Part shown: in pieces, positions 48,876 through 57,595 of the stretch
Numbering within the stretch: position 1 is the stretch's first letter
How the letters are laid out: every line of letters begins with the position of its first letter
Origin: Pseudocolwellia sp049933045
GTDB lineage: Bacteria > Pseudomonadota > Gammaproteobacteria > Enterobacterales > Alteromonadaceae
DNA: 64,000 nucleotides
NCBI RefSeq assembly: GCF_049933045.1
Contig: NZ_CP187926.1
Location: 3,286,001-3,350,000, forward strand
Direction of reading: 5' to 3'
The notes under the pieces: generated by a model
Told to the model about the DNA's origin: nothing
The model's database searches: none
Seen by the model: only the letters and a program-made list of their open reading frames with translations
Translations under genes and position numbers: made by a program

Positions 48876-51428
48876 TTAAAAAGTATAGTTCAAACGCGTA
48901 TATAAAAAGCGTCCGTCAATGCTATACGATGAAAAGCCAGAATACGGGAATATTTGGTTAAAGTTAGATTGACCAATGTTGCTGATTGTATCTTCTGGGT
49001 ATTCGTCGAATAAGTTATTCGCCCCTAAAGATATTTTAAGATTATCAGTAAGTGCATACGATACATCTAAATCAACAATCCAGTTCGGATCTAATACTTC
49101 ATCATTTTCAACAGTTGTACCTGAATCAATAACTTCGCCGTAACGTGTTGCTCGTAAGTTAACTTGTAGTTCATCTAAGGTCCAACCCGCAGCTAAGTTA
49201 AGCTTGTTTTTAGGTGTACCATCTTCAAAACGTGCAATTTCTCTACGTGAGAATACAACATAGCTATCACCTAATGCTGATAACTCACTTGGGTTTTCTT
49301 TTACGTGAGTGACTTCAGTTTCATTGATGTTAAGGGCTGCGCTTAAACGTAGATCGCCGTTAGTACTTAAGTCAAGGTCGTACGTTGCAACAACATCAAC
49401 ACCTTTTGTTTTGGTGTCGATAGCATTAGTAAAGTAACGCGCACGTTGTGTATTGAGTTCGCCAGCTTCTTGTAAAATGCTAACAACAGCATCACCACTT
49501 AAGTTTTCAGACAATACGATACGGTCATCAATAGTAATTTGGTAAGCATCTACTGTTAAGTTGAAGTTTTCTTTCTCATAAACAAAACCTAATGTGCCGT
49601 TTACTGAGTCTTCAGCTTCTAGCTCTTTTGCACCTAACGCTTGTGCTGCTGATGCAGAAACTGGGAATAAACCCACTTCGCTTGGAATACCATTTTCAAA
49701 TACGGTCGCAATAGATTTATAAGAAGTTTGCGCTAAGCTTGGCGCTCTAAAACCTGTACTAATTGCACCACGAAACGCTAAGGTATCTGACACTTCATAT
49801 CTTGCTGCTAATTTTGACGTTAGCGTAGAACCAAAATCACTGTAGTCTTCATAGCGGGCTGCTATAGCGATATTTAACTTATCTGTTAAGTCGGTATCTA
49901 AATCAACATATAAAGCAACATTGTGTCTGCTTTCATCAACGGCACTTTCTGGAGAAAAACCAGATAATACTTGCGCACCACCAGCAGCTACAGGAATACC
50001 ATCACCATCAAGAACGGTAATGTAAGAAGCTTCTTCACCTGCAATAATTTGATAACCTTCAGAGCGATATTCAGCTCCCATCGCAAGGAAAACTTCATTT
50101 TCTAAACCGAAATCAACCATATTAGTTACAGCAAAGTTAACTACTGTTTGATCATAAACAAGGCTACCGTTTTTAAATTCAGTTGGGCTATCAAGTCCCA
50201 TTGAAGCATTTAAGCTATTAACCACTTCAAATTCGAAATCATTTTTTCCGTAGTTAACACTGAAATCCCATGTCCAATCATCAACTTCACCATTTACGCC
50301 CACAACAATGGCCTGATCTTTAACATCAGATCCAATTTGAGGTAAGAAACCATCAGGGTAAATTTCAGGAATGTTATTGCTATCGTTAGCTTCTCGGTAA
50401 AAACCACCTGATAAACCGTCACGTTGTGCGTAACTACCAAATGAATAAAGCTCAACATCGTTACTTAACGATACACCAGCATTATAGAAGAAAGCCGTAT
50501 CTTTAATTTCAGCTTTACCGAAGTTGTGATTGTAGCGATTAAAAGTTAATTCACGCGGGTCTAATTCACCATTAATGCGATCGTATTGTTCACGAGGATC
50601 GAAGCCTGAACGGTTGGTTGCATCACGGTCGCGAGATTCTAATGATAAATTGATGAAACCATCGTTTTCAAATGTGGTTCCCCAGTTAGCAGAAAGTGTA
50701 GTAGTTGCGCCATCAGTACGCGATCTATAGCCACCCGTTACAAAATCTAAATCACCGTTTGCATCGACTTGAGTTTGTTGTAACTCAGGTACACCATCCA
50801 TTGTTGTTACATGCTTACCGTAAGTAACATTAATGCTGCCGCCTTCACTCTTTTTAAGAATGATGTTGATAACGCCAGCAATAGCATCAGAACCATATTG
50901 AGCTGCTGCGCCATCGCGAAGAATTTCTATACGTTCAATCGCGGCTGTAGGAATAGTATTTAAATCAACGGCTGTTGAACCGCGACCTACAGTACCGTTT
51001 AAATTAAGTAGTGCGCCACTATGACGACGCTTACCATTAATAAGCACTAAAGTGTGATCAGGAGCTAAGCCACGAAGTACCGCTGGGCGTGCATGATCAG
51101 TTCCATCAGCAACCGTTGCATTTGGGTAGTTAAAACTAGGTACAAGATTAGATAGCACTTGGCTCACTTCTAACTGACCTGTTTTAGCAATATCATCTGC
51201 ACTTAGTACATCAATAGGTACCATACTTTCAGATACCGTTCGGTCATTTCGACGTGAACCTGTAACAATAATACGTTCAACGTTAGCTTCTTCTGCTGCA
51301 GGTGCGGCCTGTATTTCAAAAGCAGGAATAGCACTTACCGACAAAGCTAGCCCTAAACCAATAGCGGAATGAGCTTTAAATGAATGACGAATATTTTGAG
51401 TTAGTTTTTTATAAGAGGTATTTAACAA
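48876..51428 (-). CDS. TonB-dependent receptor
   Basis: An 850-residue outer-membrane active transporter. Signal peptide (GLALSVSAIPAFEIQA), TonB-box-like start (VERIIVTGSRR), plug domain (about 60-190, with VLRGLAPDHTLVLINGKRRH and RIEILRDGAAAQYGSDAIAG) and a 22-strand barrel ending in YTRLNYTF. The substrate is not evident; it sits between narK-kinase and nirBD on the opposite strand, which may be coincidence or may indicate uptake of a nitrogen- or iron-containing ligand (siroheme and Fe-S enzymes need iron). No siderophore genes nearby. Confidence 0.94.
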   Translation of the reverse strand: MLNTSYKKLTQNIRHSFKAHSAIGLGLALSVSAIPAFEIQAAPAAEEANVERIIVTGSRRNDRTVSESMVPIDVLSADDIAKTGQLEVSQVLSNLVPSFNYPNATVADGTDHARPAVLRGLAPDHTLVLINGKRRHSGALLNLNGTVGRGSTAVDLNTIPTAAIERIEILRDGAAAQYGSDAIAGVINIILKKSEGGSINVTYGKHVTTMDGVPELQQTQVDANGDLDFVTGGYRSRTDGATTTLSANWGTTFENDGFINLSLESRDRDATNRSGFDPREQYDRINGELDPRELTFNRYNHNFGKAEIKDTAFFYNAGVSLSNDVELYSFGSYAQRDGLSGGFYREANDSNNIPEIYPDGFLPQIGSDVKDQAIVVGVNGEVDDWTWDFSVNYGKNDFEFEVVNSLNASMGLDSPTEFKNGSLVYDQTVVNFAVTNMVDFGLENEVFLAMGAEYRSEGYQIIAGEEASYITVLDGDGIPVAAGGAQVLSGFSPESAVDESRHNVALYVDLDTDLTDKLNIAIAARYEDYSDFGSTLTSKLAARYEVSDTLAFRGAISTGFRAPSLAQTSYKSIATVFENGIPSEVGLFPVSASAAQALGAKELEAEDSVNGTLGFVYEKENFNLTVDAYQITIDDRIVLSENLSGDAVVSILQEAGELNTQRARYFTNAIDTKTKGVDVVATYDLDLSTNGDLRLSAALNINETEVTHVKENPSELSALGDSYVVFSRREIARFEDGTPKNKLNLAAGWTLDELQVNLRATRYGEVIDSGTTVENDEVLDPNWIVDLDVSYALTDNLKISLGANNLFDEYPEDTISNIGQSNFNQIFPYSGFSSYSIDGRFLYTRLNYTF

Positions 51429-51637
51429 AATGTTTCTCCTTGTATGGCGAATGCCTTATTTTATATATATTTGTATCATGTTTATTAATGTCTATATTGG
51501 TAATTATATTGATGGCTTAGTCATAAAAATGCAACATTAAATACGAAGATTCTCGTATAGATAAAATAAATTCAATCATAGCTACCTTATTTATAGCTTT
51601 ATCCACACACTTAATAAGCTTTCATCCCTTTAAATGT

Positions 51638-51652
51638 GCACAGCACTTGTGC
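51638..51652 (+). promoter_or_regulatory. NtrC-type binding site upstream of nirB
   Basis: GCAC-AGCACTT-GTGC fits GCAC-N7-GTGC. A second, weaker copy (CACACTTGTGC at 51665-51674) lies about 22 bp downstream, giving two helically spaced sites about 65-100 bp ahead of the sigma-54 promoter. Confidence 0.65.
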
Positions 51653-51736
51653 GGAAAAGTACTCACACTTGTGCATGAGTCAATTTTTTTCACGTCTAAA
51701 AAACATAAACACATGATTAATAAAGAATAAAATTCA

Positions 51737-51752
51737 TGGCACTGTGTTTGCT
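51737..51752 (+). promoter_or_regulatory. Sigma-54 promoter of nirB
   Basis: TGGCAC-TGTGT-TTGCT matches the RpoN consensus exactly; the start of transcription would be near 51764, leaving a leader of about 84 nt before the nirB ATG. Confidence 0.87.
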
Positions 51753-51767
51753 CTATATCTACTAAGT

Positions 51768-51820
51768 CGAGGGGTATAACAACGTCCTGTATACATCACC
51801 TCAGTTCCGCATCGATGCGG
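51768..51820 (+). promoter_or_regulatory. Two-hairpin leader of nirB
   Basis: The leader can fold a first hairpin (GTAT/ATAC plus ACA/TGT around a six-base loop ACGTCC, 51774-51794) and a second from the palindrome CCGCATCGATGCGG (51807-51820), which as a 4-bp stem leaves a six-base loop ATCGAT with A1 and G4. Two adjacent hexaloop hairpins resemble ANTAR (NasR/NasT) targets, but the first loop lacks G4 and no terminator T run follows, so this is a weak call. Confidence 0.3.
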
Positions 51821-51847
51821 CATTAAATAGCAAAGTAGGATTGTAGT

Positions 51848-54409
51848 ATGAGCGCAAAACAAAAGATTGTAGTTGTAGGTAACGGCATGGTTGGTCATCA
51901 CTTTGTTGATGAAATGGCTAAACATGAAGGTTATGAAATTACTGTATTGTCGGCGGAAGATAGACTTGCCTATGACCGTGTACACCTTTCTGAATACTTT
52001 TCAGGTAAAACCGCTGAGGATTTAGCCCTTACAACACCCGAGCATTATAACGAGTTAGGTGTTAAGTTTTTTACCGACGCTAAAGTTACCAATATCAATA
52101 AAGCAGAAAAAACGGTCAGTACTGAAACTGGCGAAAAATATGCTTACGACAAACTTATTTTAGCAACAGGTTCTTATCCTTTTGTTCCTCCTATTCCAGG
52201 TAAAGAAAGAGATCACTGTTTAGTTTACCGCACAATCGACGACCTTGATGCTATTCAAGCCTCTGCTAATTCAGGCAAAGTAGGTGTTGTTGTTGGTGGT
52301 GGTTTATTAGGTCTTGAAGCTGCGAACGCATTAAAAGAATTAGGCTTACAAACTCACGTTGTAGAATTTGCGCCACAATTAATGGGTGTTCAGCTAGATA
52401 AAGACGGCGGCGAATTACTTAGAAATATGATTGAAGGCATTGGCGTTCAAGTTCATACACAAAAAGCCACTAACGAAATTATTGACGGCGAAGATTGTGT
52501 TCACCGCATGGTATTTGCTGATGGCACGCATTTAGAAACCGACGTTATTTTATTCTCTGCAGGTATTCGTCCATATGACAATTTAGCGCGCGATTTTGAC
52601 CTACAAATAGGCGAACGTGGCGGTATTGTTGTTAACAATGAATGTCAAACTTCAGACGAACACATTTATGCAATTGGTGAGTGTGCTCTTTGGAATAACT
52701 TTATATATGGTCTTGTAGCTCCAGGTTACACCATGGCTAAAGTTGCTGTAGATAACATTATTGGTGGTGTACAACAATTTACGGGTGCTGACATGAGCAC
52801 CAAGTTAAAGCTTATGGGAATGGATGTTGGTTCAATTGGCGATGCACACGCACGCACAGCTGGCGCTAAATCTTATACTTACTTTAACGAACCTGACGAT
52901 ATCTACAAAAAGATTGTTGTAAGTTCAGATGGCAAAACATTAATAGGTGCTGTACTTGTTGGTGATACCAGCGAATATGATTCATTATTACAATACGCAT
53001 TAAATGCGATTGAATTACCTGAAAATCCAGACGGCTTAATTTTACCAAGCTCAGGTGAAAAACCAACATTAGGTGTAGATGCCCTACCTGATACTGCGAC
53101 TATTTGTTCATGTTTGAACGTGACCAAAGGCGACATTATTAGTGCGATTGATGCAGGCGCATGTGATGTAGCTGGCGTTAAGTCTTGTACTAAAGCAACG
53201 ACAGGTTGTGGCGGTTGTGCAGCTTTAGTTAAAACAGTAACAGATCACGAATTAGAAAAACGTGGTGTAGAAGTTAGCACAGACATTTGTGAACATTTTG
53301 CTCATAGCCGTGTAGAACTTTTCCATATCGTTAAAGTAGAAAAAATCAGAAACTTTGATACCTTAATTGAAAAACATGGTTGTGGTATTGGTTGTGAAAT
53401 TTGTAAGCCAGCTGTGGGTTCTATTTTATCTTCAGTATGGAACGACTACATCTTAAAAGAAGATCATTTACCGCTACAAGACACTAACGATACTTACCTA
53501 GGTAACATGCAAAAAGACGGTACTTACTCAATTGTACCTCGTATGCCAGGTGGTGAAGTAACACCAGAGCGCTTAATTGTGATTGGTGAAGTAGCAAAAG
53601 AATACAACTTATATACCAAAATAACAGGCGGACAACGTATCGATTTATTTGGTGCACGTGTTGACCAATTACCTGATATTTGGGAAAAGTTAATCAATGC
53701 AGGTATGGAAACAGGTCACGCTTACGGTAAATCTTTACGTACAGTTAAATCATGTGTGGGTAGCACTTGGTGTCGTTACGGTGTTCAAGACAGCATGGCA
53801 ATGGCTATTTTCTTAGAGAATCGCTACAAAGGTTTACGTACACCGCACAAATTCAAATTAGGTGTATCGGGTTGTACACGTGAGTGTGCTGAAGCACAAA
53901 GTAAAGATTTTGGTATTATCGCTACGGAAAATGGTTGGAACTTATATGTAAGTGGTAATGGTGGTATGAAGCCTCGCCATGGTGACTTATTTGCTACCGA
54001 TCTTGATGACGAAACCTTAGTGAAATACATTGACCGTTACTTAATGTTTTATGTACGTACCGCAGATCGTTTAACACGTACTTCAGTATGGTTAGAAAAC
54101 CTTGAAGGCGGCTTAGAATATATGCAGAAAGTTGTTATTGATGATCACTTAGGCGTAAATGCTGAACTTGAAAGTCAAATGCAAAGTGTTGTTGATACAT
54201 ATCAATGTGAATGGAAAACAACGATTGAAGATCCTGAGCAATTAAAACGTTTCCGTCAATTTGTTAACTCTAAAGAAACAGATGAAAACATTGAATTTGT
54301 AACAGAGCGCGAGCAAATTCGTCCAGCTCGTGGCGAAGAAAAAAGCTATAAAGGCGTACAAATTCACACTGTAGATATTACCAATGAACGCACAGTAGAA
54401 CCTGCGTAG
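51848..54409 (+). CDS. nirB: Assimilatory nitrite reductase (NADH), large subunit
   Basis: Reduces nitrite to ammonium in the cytosol. An N-terminal FAD/NAD oxidoreductase (about 1-400, VVVGNGMVGHHFVDEMAKH, VVVGGGLLGLEAANALKEL), a BFD-like 2Fe-2S domain (about 415-470, CSCLNVTKGDI with GCGGCAAL) and siroheme/4Fe-4S domains with VGSTWCRYGVQDS and GVSGCTRECAEAQSKDFG. 853 residues is standard. It lies 11 bp before nirD and has its own sigma-54 promoter. Confidence 0.97.
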   Translation: MSAKQKIVVVGNGMVGHHFVDEMAKHEGYEITVLSAEDRLAYDRVHLSEYFSGKTAEDLALTTPEHYNELGVKFFTDAKVTNINKAEKTVSTETGEKYAYDKLILATGSYPFVPPIPGKERDHCLVYRTIDDLDAIQASANSGKVGVVVGGGLLGLEAANALKELGLQTHVVEFAPQLMGVQLDKDGGELLRNMIEGIGVQVHTQKATNEIIDGEDCVHRMVFADGTHLETDVILFSAGIRPYDNLARDFDLQIGERGGIVVNNECQTSDEHIYAIGECALWNNFIYGLVAPGYTMAKVAVDNIIGGVQQFTGADMSTKLKLMGMDVGSIGDAHARTAGAKSYTYFNEPDDIYKKIVVSSDGKTLIGAVLVGDTSEYDSLLQYALNAIELPENPDGLILPSSGEKPTLGVDALPDTATICSCLNVTKGDIISAIDAGACDVAGVKSCTKATTGCGGCAALVKTVTDHELEKRGVEVSTDICEHFAHSRVELFHIVKVEKIRNFDTLIEKHGCGIGCEICKPAVGSILSSVWNDYILKEDHLPLQDTNDTYLGNMQKDGTYSIVPRMPGGEVTPERLIVIGEVAKEYNLYTKITGGQRIDLFGARVDQLPDIWEKLINAGMETGHAYGKSLRTVKSCVGSTWCRYGVQDSMAMAIFLENRYKGLRTPHKFKLGVSGCTRECAEAQSKDFGIIATENGWNLYVSGNGGMKPRHGDLFATDLDDETLVKYIDRYLMFYVRTADRLTRTSVWLENLEGGLEYMQKVVIDDHLGVNAELESQMQSVVDTYQCEWKTTIEDPEQLKRFRQFVNSKETDENIEFVTEREQIRPARGEEKSYKGVQIHTVDITNERTVEPA

Positions 54410-54420
54410 GAATAGTTAAA

Positions 54421-54753
54421 ATGACAATTGAAAAACAATGGCAAACCATCTGCCACAAAGATGATTTAGTTAAAAACTCAGGTGTTTGTGCGTTATTAGC
54501 AAACGAAGAGCAAATTGCTATATTTCAAGTAAAAGATGAAGTGTACTCAGTAGGAAATTGGGATCCTATTGGCGAAGCTAATGTTTTATATCGTGGCTTA
54601 GTAGGCGATAGTAAAGGTGATATTTATGTTGCTTCACCTTTATATAAACAACGTTTTGTTTTAAACAGTGGAAAATGTTTAGACGACGAAAGCGTTGCTA
54701 TTAAAACTTACGACACACGTTTACAGAATGACGAAGTACAAGTGTTAGTTTAA
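54421..54753 (+). CDS. nirD: Nitrite reductase (NADH), small subunit
   Basis: A 110-residue Rieske-like partner of NirB. The NirD fold is retained (VCALLANEEQIAIFQVKDE, then SPLYKQRFVLNSGKCLDDE), with a single Cys in place of full Rieske ligands, as usual for this subunit. Directly after nirB and followed by a terminator, so nirBD is complete. No nitrate reductase gene (nasA) follows in this window. Confidence 0.95.
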   Translation: MTIEKQWQTICHKDDLVKNSGVCALLANEEQIAIFQVKDEVYSVGNWDPIGEANVLYRGLVGDSKGDIYVASPLYKQRFVLNSGKCLDDESVAIKTYDTRLQNDEVQVLV

Positions 54754-54787
54754 CAAAACTACCATACTTAAAATTTTGATGGGTTAT

Positions 54788-54826
54788 CACGCAGCAACTA
54801 GTTTTTAGTCGCTGCGTTTTTTTTAT
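54788..54826 (+). terminator. Terminator after nirD
   Basis: ACGCAGC-A-ACTA / TAGT-C-GCTGCGT stem (one mismatch) followed by eight T. Confidence 0.88.
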
Positions 54827-54868
54827 TCTCATTTAAACTTCCCATTTTTGGCTATTCACTTAATGCGT

Positions 54869-55233
54869 TATACCAAACGGATTAATTTATTGAGCAACTT
54901 AGAGCTACATTAGCAAGCTTAGAACAAGCAAAATTGATTAAACATAGTTATTCTATATTTTTTTAATTTTGTGATGTTATCAGTTTGCTAATGAGCTCCC
55001 GAAGGGCGAGAATTTAAAGGCTCATATGCAGCGTTATTGATTTTGACAAGGTTCCTACATGGATGTAGGACATTAGGGTAACGCAGGAGCAGTTACCGAG
55101 AATAACCATTCTCTTCAATCAATGCCTCGCCTACATGGATGTAGGTGCTTAGGTTCAGTCTGGAACTATGAACCTGTGCCTCTAAACCTTTTAATTCTCG
55201 CTAAGTGAGTAATAAATTAATCCGTTTGGTATT
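54869..55233. mobile_element. 365-bp palindromic MITE-like element
   Basis: Near-perfect terminal inverted repeats (TACCAAACGGATTAATTTATT on the left, its reverse complement on the right, ending TTTGGTA) flank a non-coding core. Further internal arms pair (GCGAGAATTTAAAGG near 55010 with CCTTTTAATTCTCGC near 55187), making a long imperfect palindrome. The core carries two copies of the 16-bp palindrome CCTACATGGATGTAGG (55054-55069, 55130-55145). TA dinucleotides border both ends. It explains most of the gap between nirD and pabA. Confidence 0.8.
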
Positions 55234-55350
55234 ATTTTAAATGACTGATTTAAAGTTTTTTAATTAAAATAATAGATGTATTGTTAGCTCTACCCTATTA
55301 GAATAGCGCCGCTCGTTATTCTCTTATTTACCTATCAAAGGACAATCTTC

Positions 55351-55950
55351 TTGTTATTAATGATCGACAATTACGACTCTTTTACCTTCAACTTAGTGCA
55401 TTATTTTCAATCACTGCATCAAGAAGTAAAAGTCTGTAGAAATGATCAAATAACCATTGAAGAAATAACAGCACTCGCTCCCCAGTACATTGTTATATCA
55501 CCAGGACCTTGCGATCCAAATTCAGCAGGTATTTCGCTAGCCGTTATAGAACACTTTGCCGGAAAAATCCCTTTATTGGGTGTCTGTTTAGGGCATCAAT
55601 GTATTGCTCAACATTATGGTGCAGTTGTAGAAAAAGCCTCTAAAGTTATGCACGGTAAAACCAGTAGTATTAGCCATAACAACAGTGGAATATTTGAAAA
55701 TTTAAATAATCCGCTCACTGTTACTCGCTATCATTCATTAGTTGTGAATAAGCATACCTTACCTGAAGAGCTAACGGTTACGGCTTGGAGCCACGACAAT
55801 GATAGCGATGAAATAATGGCGCTTTCGCATAAAAGCTTACCGATAGAAAGTGTTCAATTTCATCCTGAATCTGTATTAACAGAGCAAGGGCATGAGTTAT
55901 TGAAAAACTTTATTACCCTGTACGAGAACTATTCATGCCATTGTGAGTAG
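55351..55950 (+). CDS. pabA: Aminodeoxychorismate/anthranilate synthase glutaminase subunit
   Basis: A class I glutamine amidotransferase that supplies ammonia for p-aminobenzoate (folate) and possibly anthranilate synthesis. The catalytic Cys is in LLGVCLGHQCIAQ, with His and Glu in SVQFHPESVLTEQGHELL; HGKTSSISHNN is PabA-like. The start is TTG at 55351 with AAAGGA 8 nt upstream; it restores the conserved first strand (MLLMIDNYDSFTFNL), which the ATG at 55360 would truncate. Near argD, as in many gammaproteobacteria. Confidence 0.94.
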   Translation: MLLMIDNYDSFTFNLVHYFQSLHQEVKVCRNDQITIEEITALAPQYIVISPGPCDPNSAGISLAVIEHFAGKIPLLGVCLGHQCIAQHYGAVVEKASKVMHGKTSSISHNNSGIFENLNNPLTVTRYHSLVVNKHTLPEELTVTAWSHDNDSDEIMALSHKSLPIESVQFHPESVLTEQGHELLKNFITLYENYSCHCE

Positions 55951-56067
55951 TAATTTATACGCTAAATTATTTTGTGTAAGTTAACTATAATACTCATGTT
56001 CCGCTATCACTATCCGATATAGAGATAACACCCACTTTCCATCTTAAGAGTTCTAGAATTTTTTTAT

Positions 56068-57213
56068 ATGCTAATACTTAATAACAACGAACACGCTTCT
56101 CCTATTTATGACAAATCGCTTAGTTTATTAATCGGTAAAGACTTTGCGGAAAAAATGAGTGGAAAAATATCACTTAGCGGTCATCAAGACAGTGAGCAAG
56201 TTAATCGTAGAAGAGAGTTATTAGCCGTAGAAGAAGAAACCAACAAAAACAAAATTATAGAAACTCACGGTAAAAATCATTTTAAAAAACAAGTGATGGA
56301 ACAGCTCTTTACGAAAGTAAACGAAAAAATGGATCAACAGTTAGATAACACAGAAAGCCTTTTCTACAACACCTTATCAATTAAAGATACGGCGGCTGAA
56401 GTGTTAGAGGTTTTATGTTTAAAGGCAGCATCAATTAAGCGTATATCACCTTTAGTTAATTCATTACCTTGGCTTTCAAGCGAACTTATTGCTTTAGTCA
56501 ACAAGCCACAATATAGAAAACGTGCCGACGTACAAGTAACCGATCCTAACTTAGCCCTTAGCTATGTTGGATTAGACAACTTAAAGCAAGTTATCCCCAC
56601 TTTTACACTAAAACACATATTACCAAACACCACAGCACCTTTTAAATTACTAAAGCGTAAGCTGTGGAACGACAGTTTAGCTATGGGTTTAGCCTCAGCG
56701 GTACTTGCTGAAGATGCAGGACTAGACAGTTTTACGGCTTTTACCGCAGGTATGTTTAGTAATATAGGTCGTTTAGTGGTGACTCGCTGCTATTTACAAA
56801 CCTATGATGAATTGCATAGAAGTGAATTACAAAAAGCTTACGAAAATAAAGATAAAAAAGTGCATAATGCCCTGCTCGAATTTGATTCATCACCTGAACT
56901 ATTATTAGAGCAACTTATCTCGCGTAGCGATAAAATAACAGCAGATATTGTTGAGCTTATGCGCTTTGAAAGACTACAAATTACAGAAGCCATTTTTGAC
57001 CTAGCTTACGCCACTGAATATAAGAAAATGTGCCCTATTGCACAAGTGGTTGCTCAGGCAAAAGCGTACGTAACTTTTAGAGGTTTAGCACGGGAAGAAT
57101 TGATCTCTAAAAGTGAAGTAAAAACACTATTATCTCAAGTAAAAATCACACAAAAAGATCTCACTTTATTGAAAAAAAGTGACATTGATCACATAAAACT
57201 TAGGTTTAATTAA
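56068..57213 (+). CDS. HDOD domain protein
   Basis: A 381-residue cytosolic signalling protein. The N-terminal 85 residues are charged and helical; the HDOD domain spans about 95-310, with KAASIKRISPLVNSLPWLSS and GLASAVLAEDAGLDSFTAFT (a degenerate HD pocket lacking phosphohydrolase residues). HDOD proteins usually act with c-di-GMP or stress signalling; the partner is unknown. It lies between pabA and argD without operon-tight spacing. Confidence 0.85.
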   Translation: MLILNNNEHASPIYDKSLSLLIGKDFAEKMSGKISLSGHQDSEQVNRRRELLAVEEETNKNKIIETHGKNHFKKQVMEQLFTKVNEKMDQQLDNTESLFYNTLSIKDTAAEVLEVLCLKAASIKRISPLVNSLPWLSSELIALVNKPQYRKRADVQVTDPNLALSYVGLDNLKQVIPTFTLKHILPNTTAPFKLLKRKLWNDSLAMGLASAVLAEDAGLDSFTAFTAGMFSNIGRLVVTRCYLQTYDELHRSELQKAYENKDKKVHNALLEFDSSPELLLEQLISRSDKITADIVELMRFERLQITEAIFDLAYATEYKKMCPIAQVVAQAKAYVTFRGLAREELISKSEVKTLLSQVKITQKDLTLLKKSDIDHIKLRFN

Positions 57214-57595
57214 GATTTAATTGTTATTTATGTAAAATAATTTAGATTTTTTTTCTGATTATTTATAACTCTCTAGAAATTCACTTAAATTGGCGCGCAT
57301 TTCAGCACCACACATGGAGTAGAAATATATCACTTCATTTATCCAACTATACTTATTCAATTAAAATGAATAAAACCTGTCAAGCCCGTGATTATTGAAT
57401 TGAGCAACTCAAATTTTAATCACTTTAAACAAGACAAACCTAAAATTTAATACCATAATAGCCTTAACAAATAAGCTAAATCCCATGATTGAATGAATCA
57501 AGACAAGTGGAATTAACCTGTATTTTTGGATCTTAATTTTTAACAAAATAGAACCTTATTAAATGGCAAAATGCCAGTAATTAGCGGAGTAAGAA
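57214..57595. other. Intergenic region upstream of argD/astC
   Basis: 382 bp, AT-rich. ATTCA-ATTAAAA-TGAAT at 57355-57371 resembles the junction between tandem ArgR boxes, and TTGAATGAATCAA occurs at 57489-57501, but neither is a full ArgR operator. No sigma-54 promoter was found here. Otherwise nothing recognisable. Confidence 0.3.

Larger units (their letters stand above)
51429..51847. other. Regulatory intergenic region between TonB receptor and nirB
   Basis: 419 bp with the nirB control elements (NtrC-type sites, sigma-54 promoter and a structured leader, listed separately). The left 170 bp, upstream of the TonB receptor start, are AT-rich with no clear operator. Confidence 0.7.

Noticed and set aside
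57214..57595. Sigma-54 promoter before argD/astC, as in enteric ast operons
   Set aside because: GG-N10-GC was checked around 57291 and did not fit (AG instead of GC); no TGGCAC-N5-TTGC match was present.
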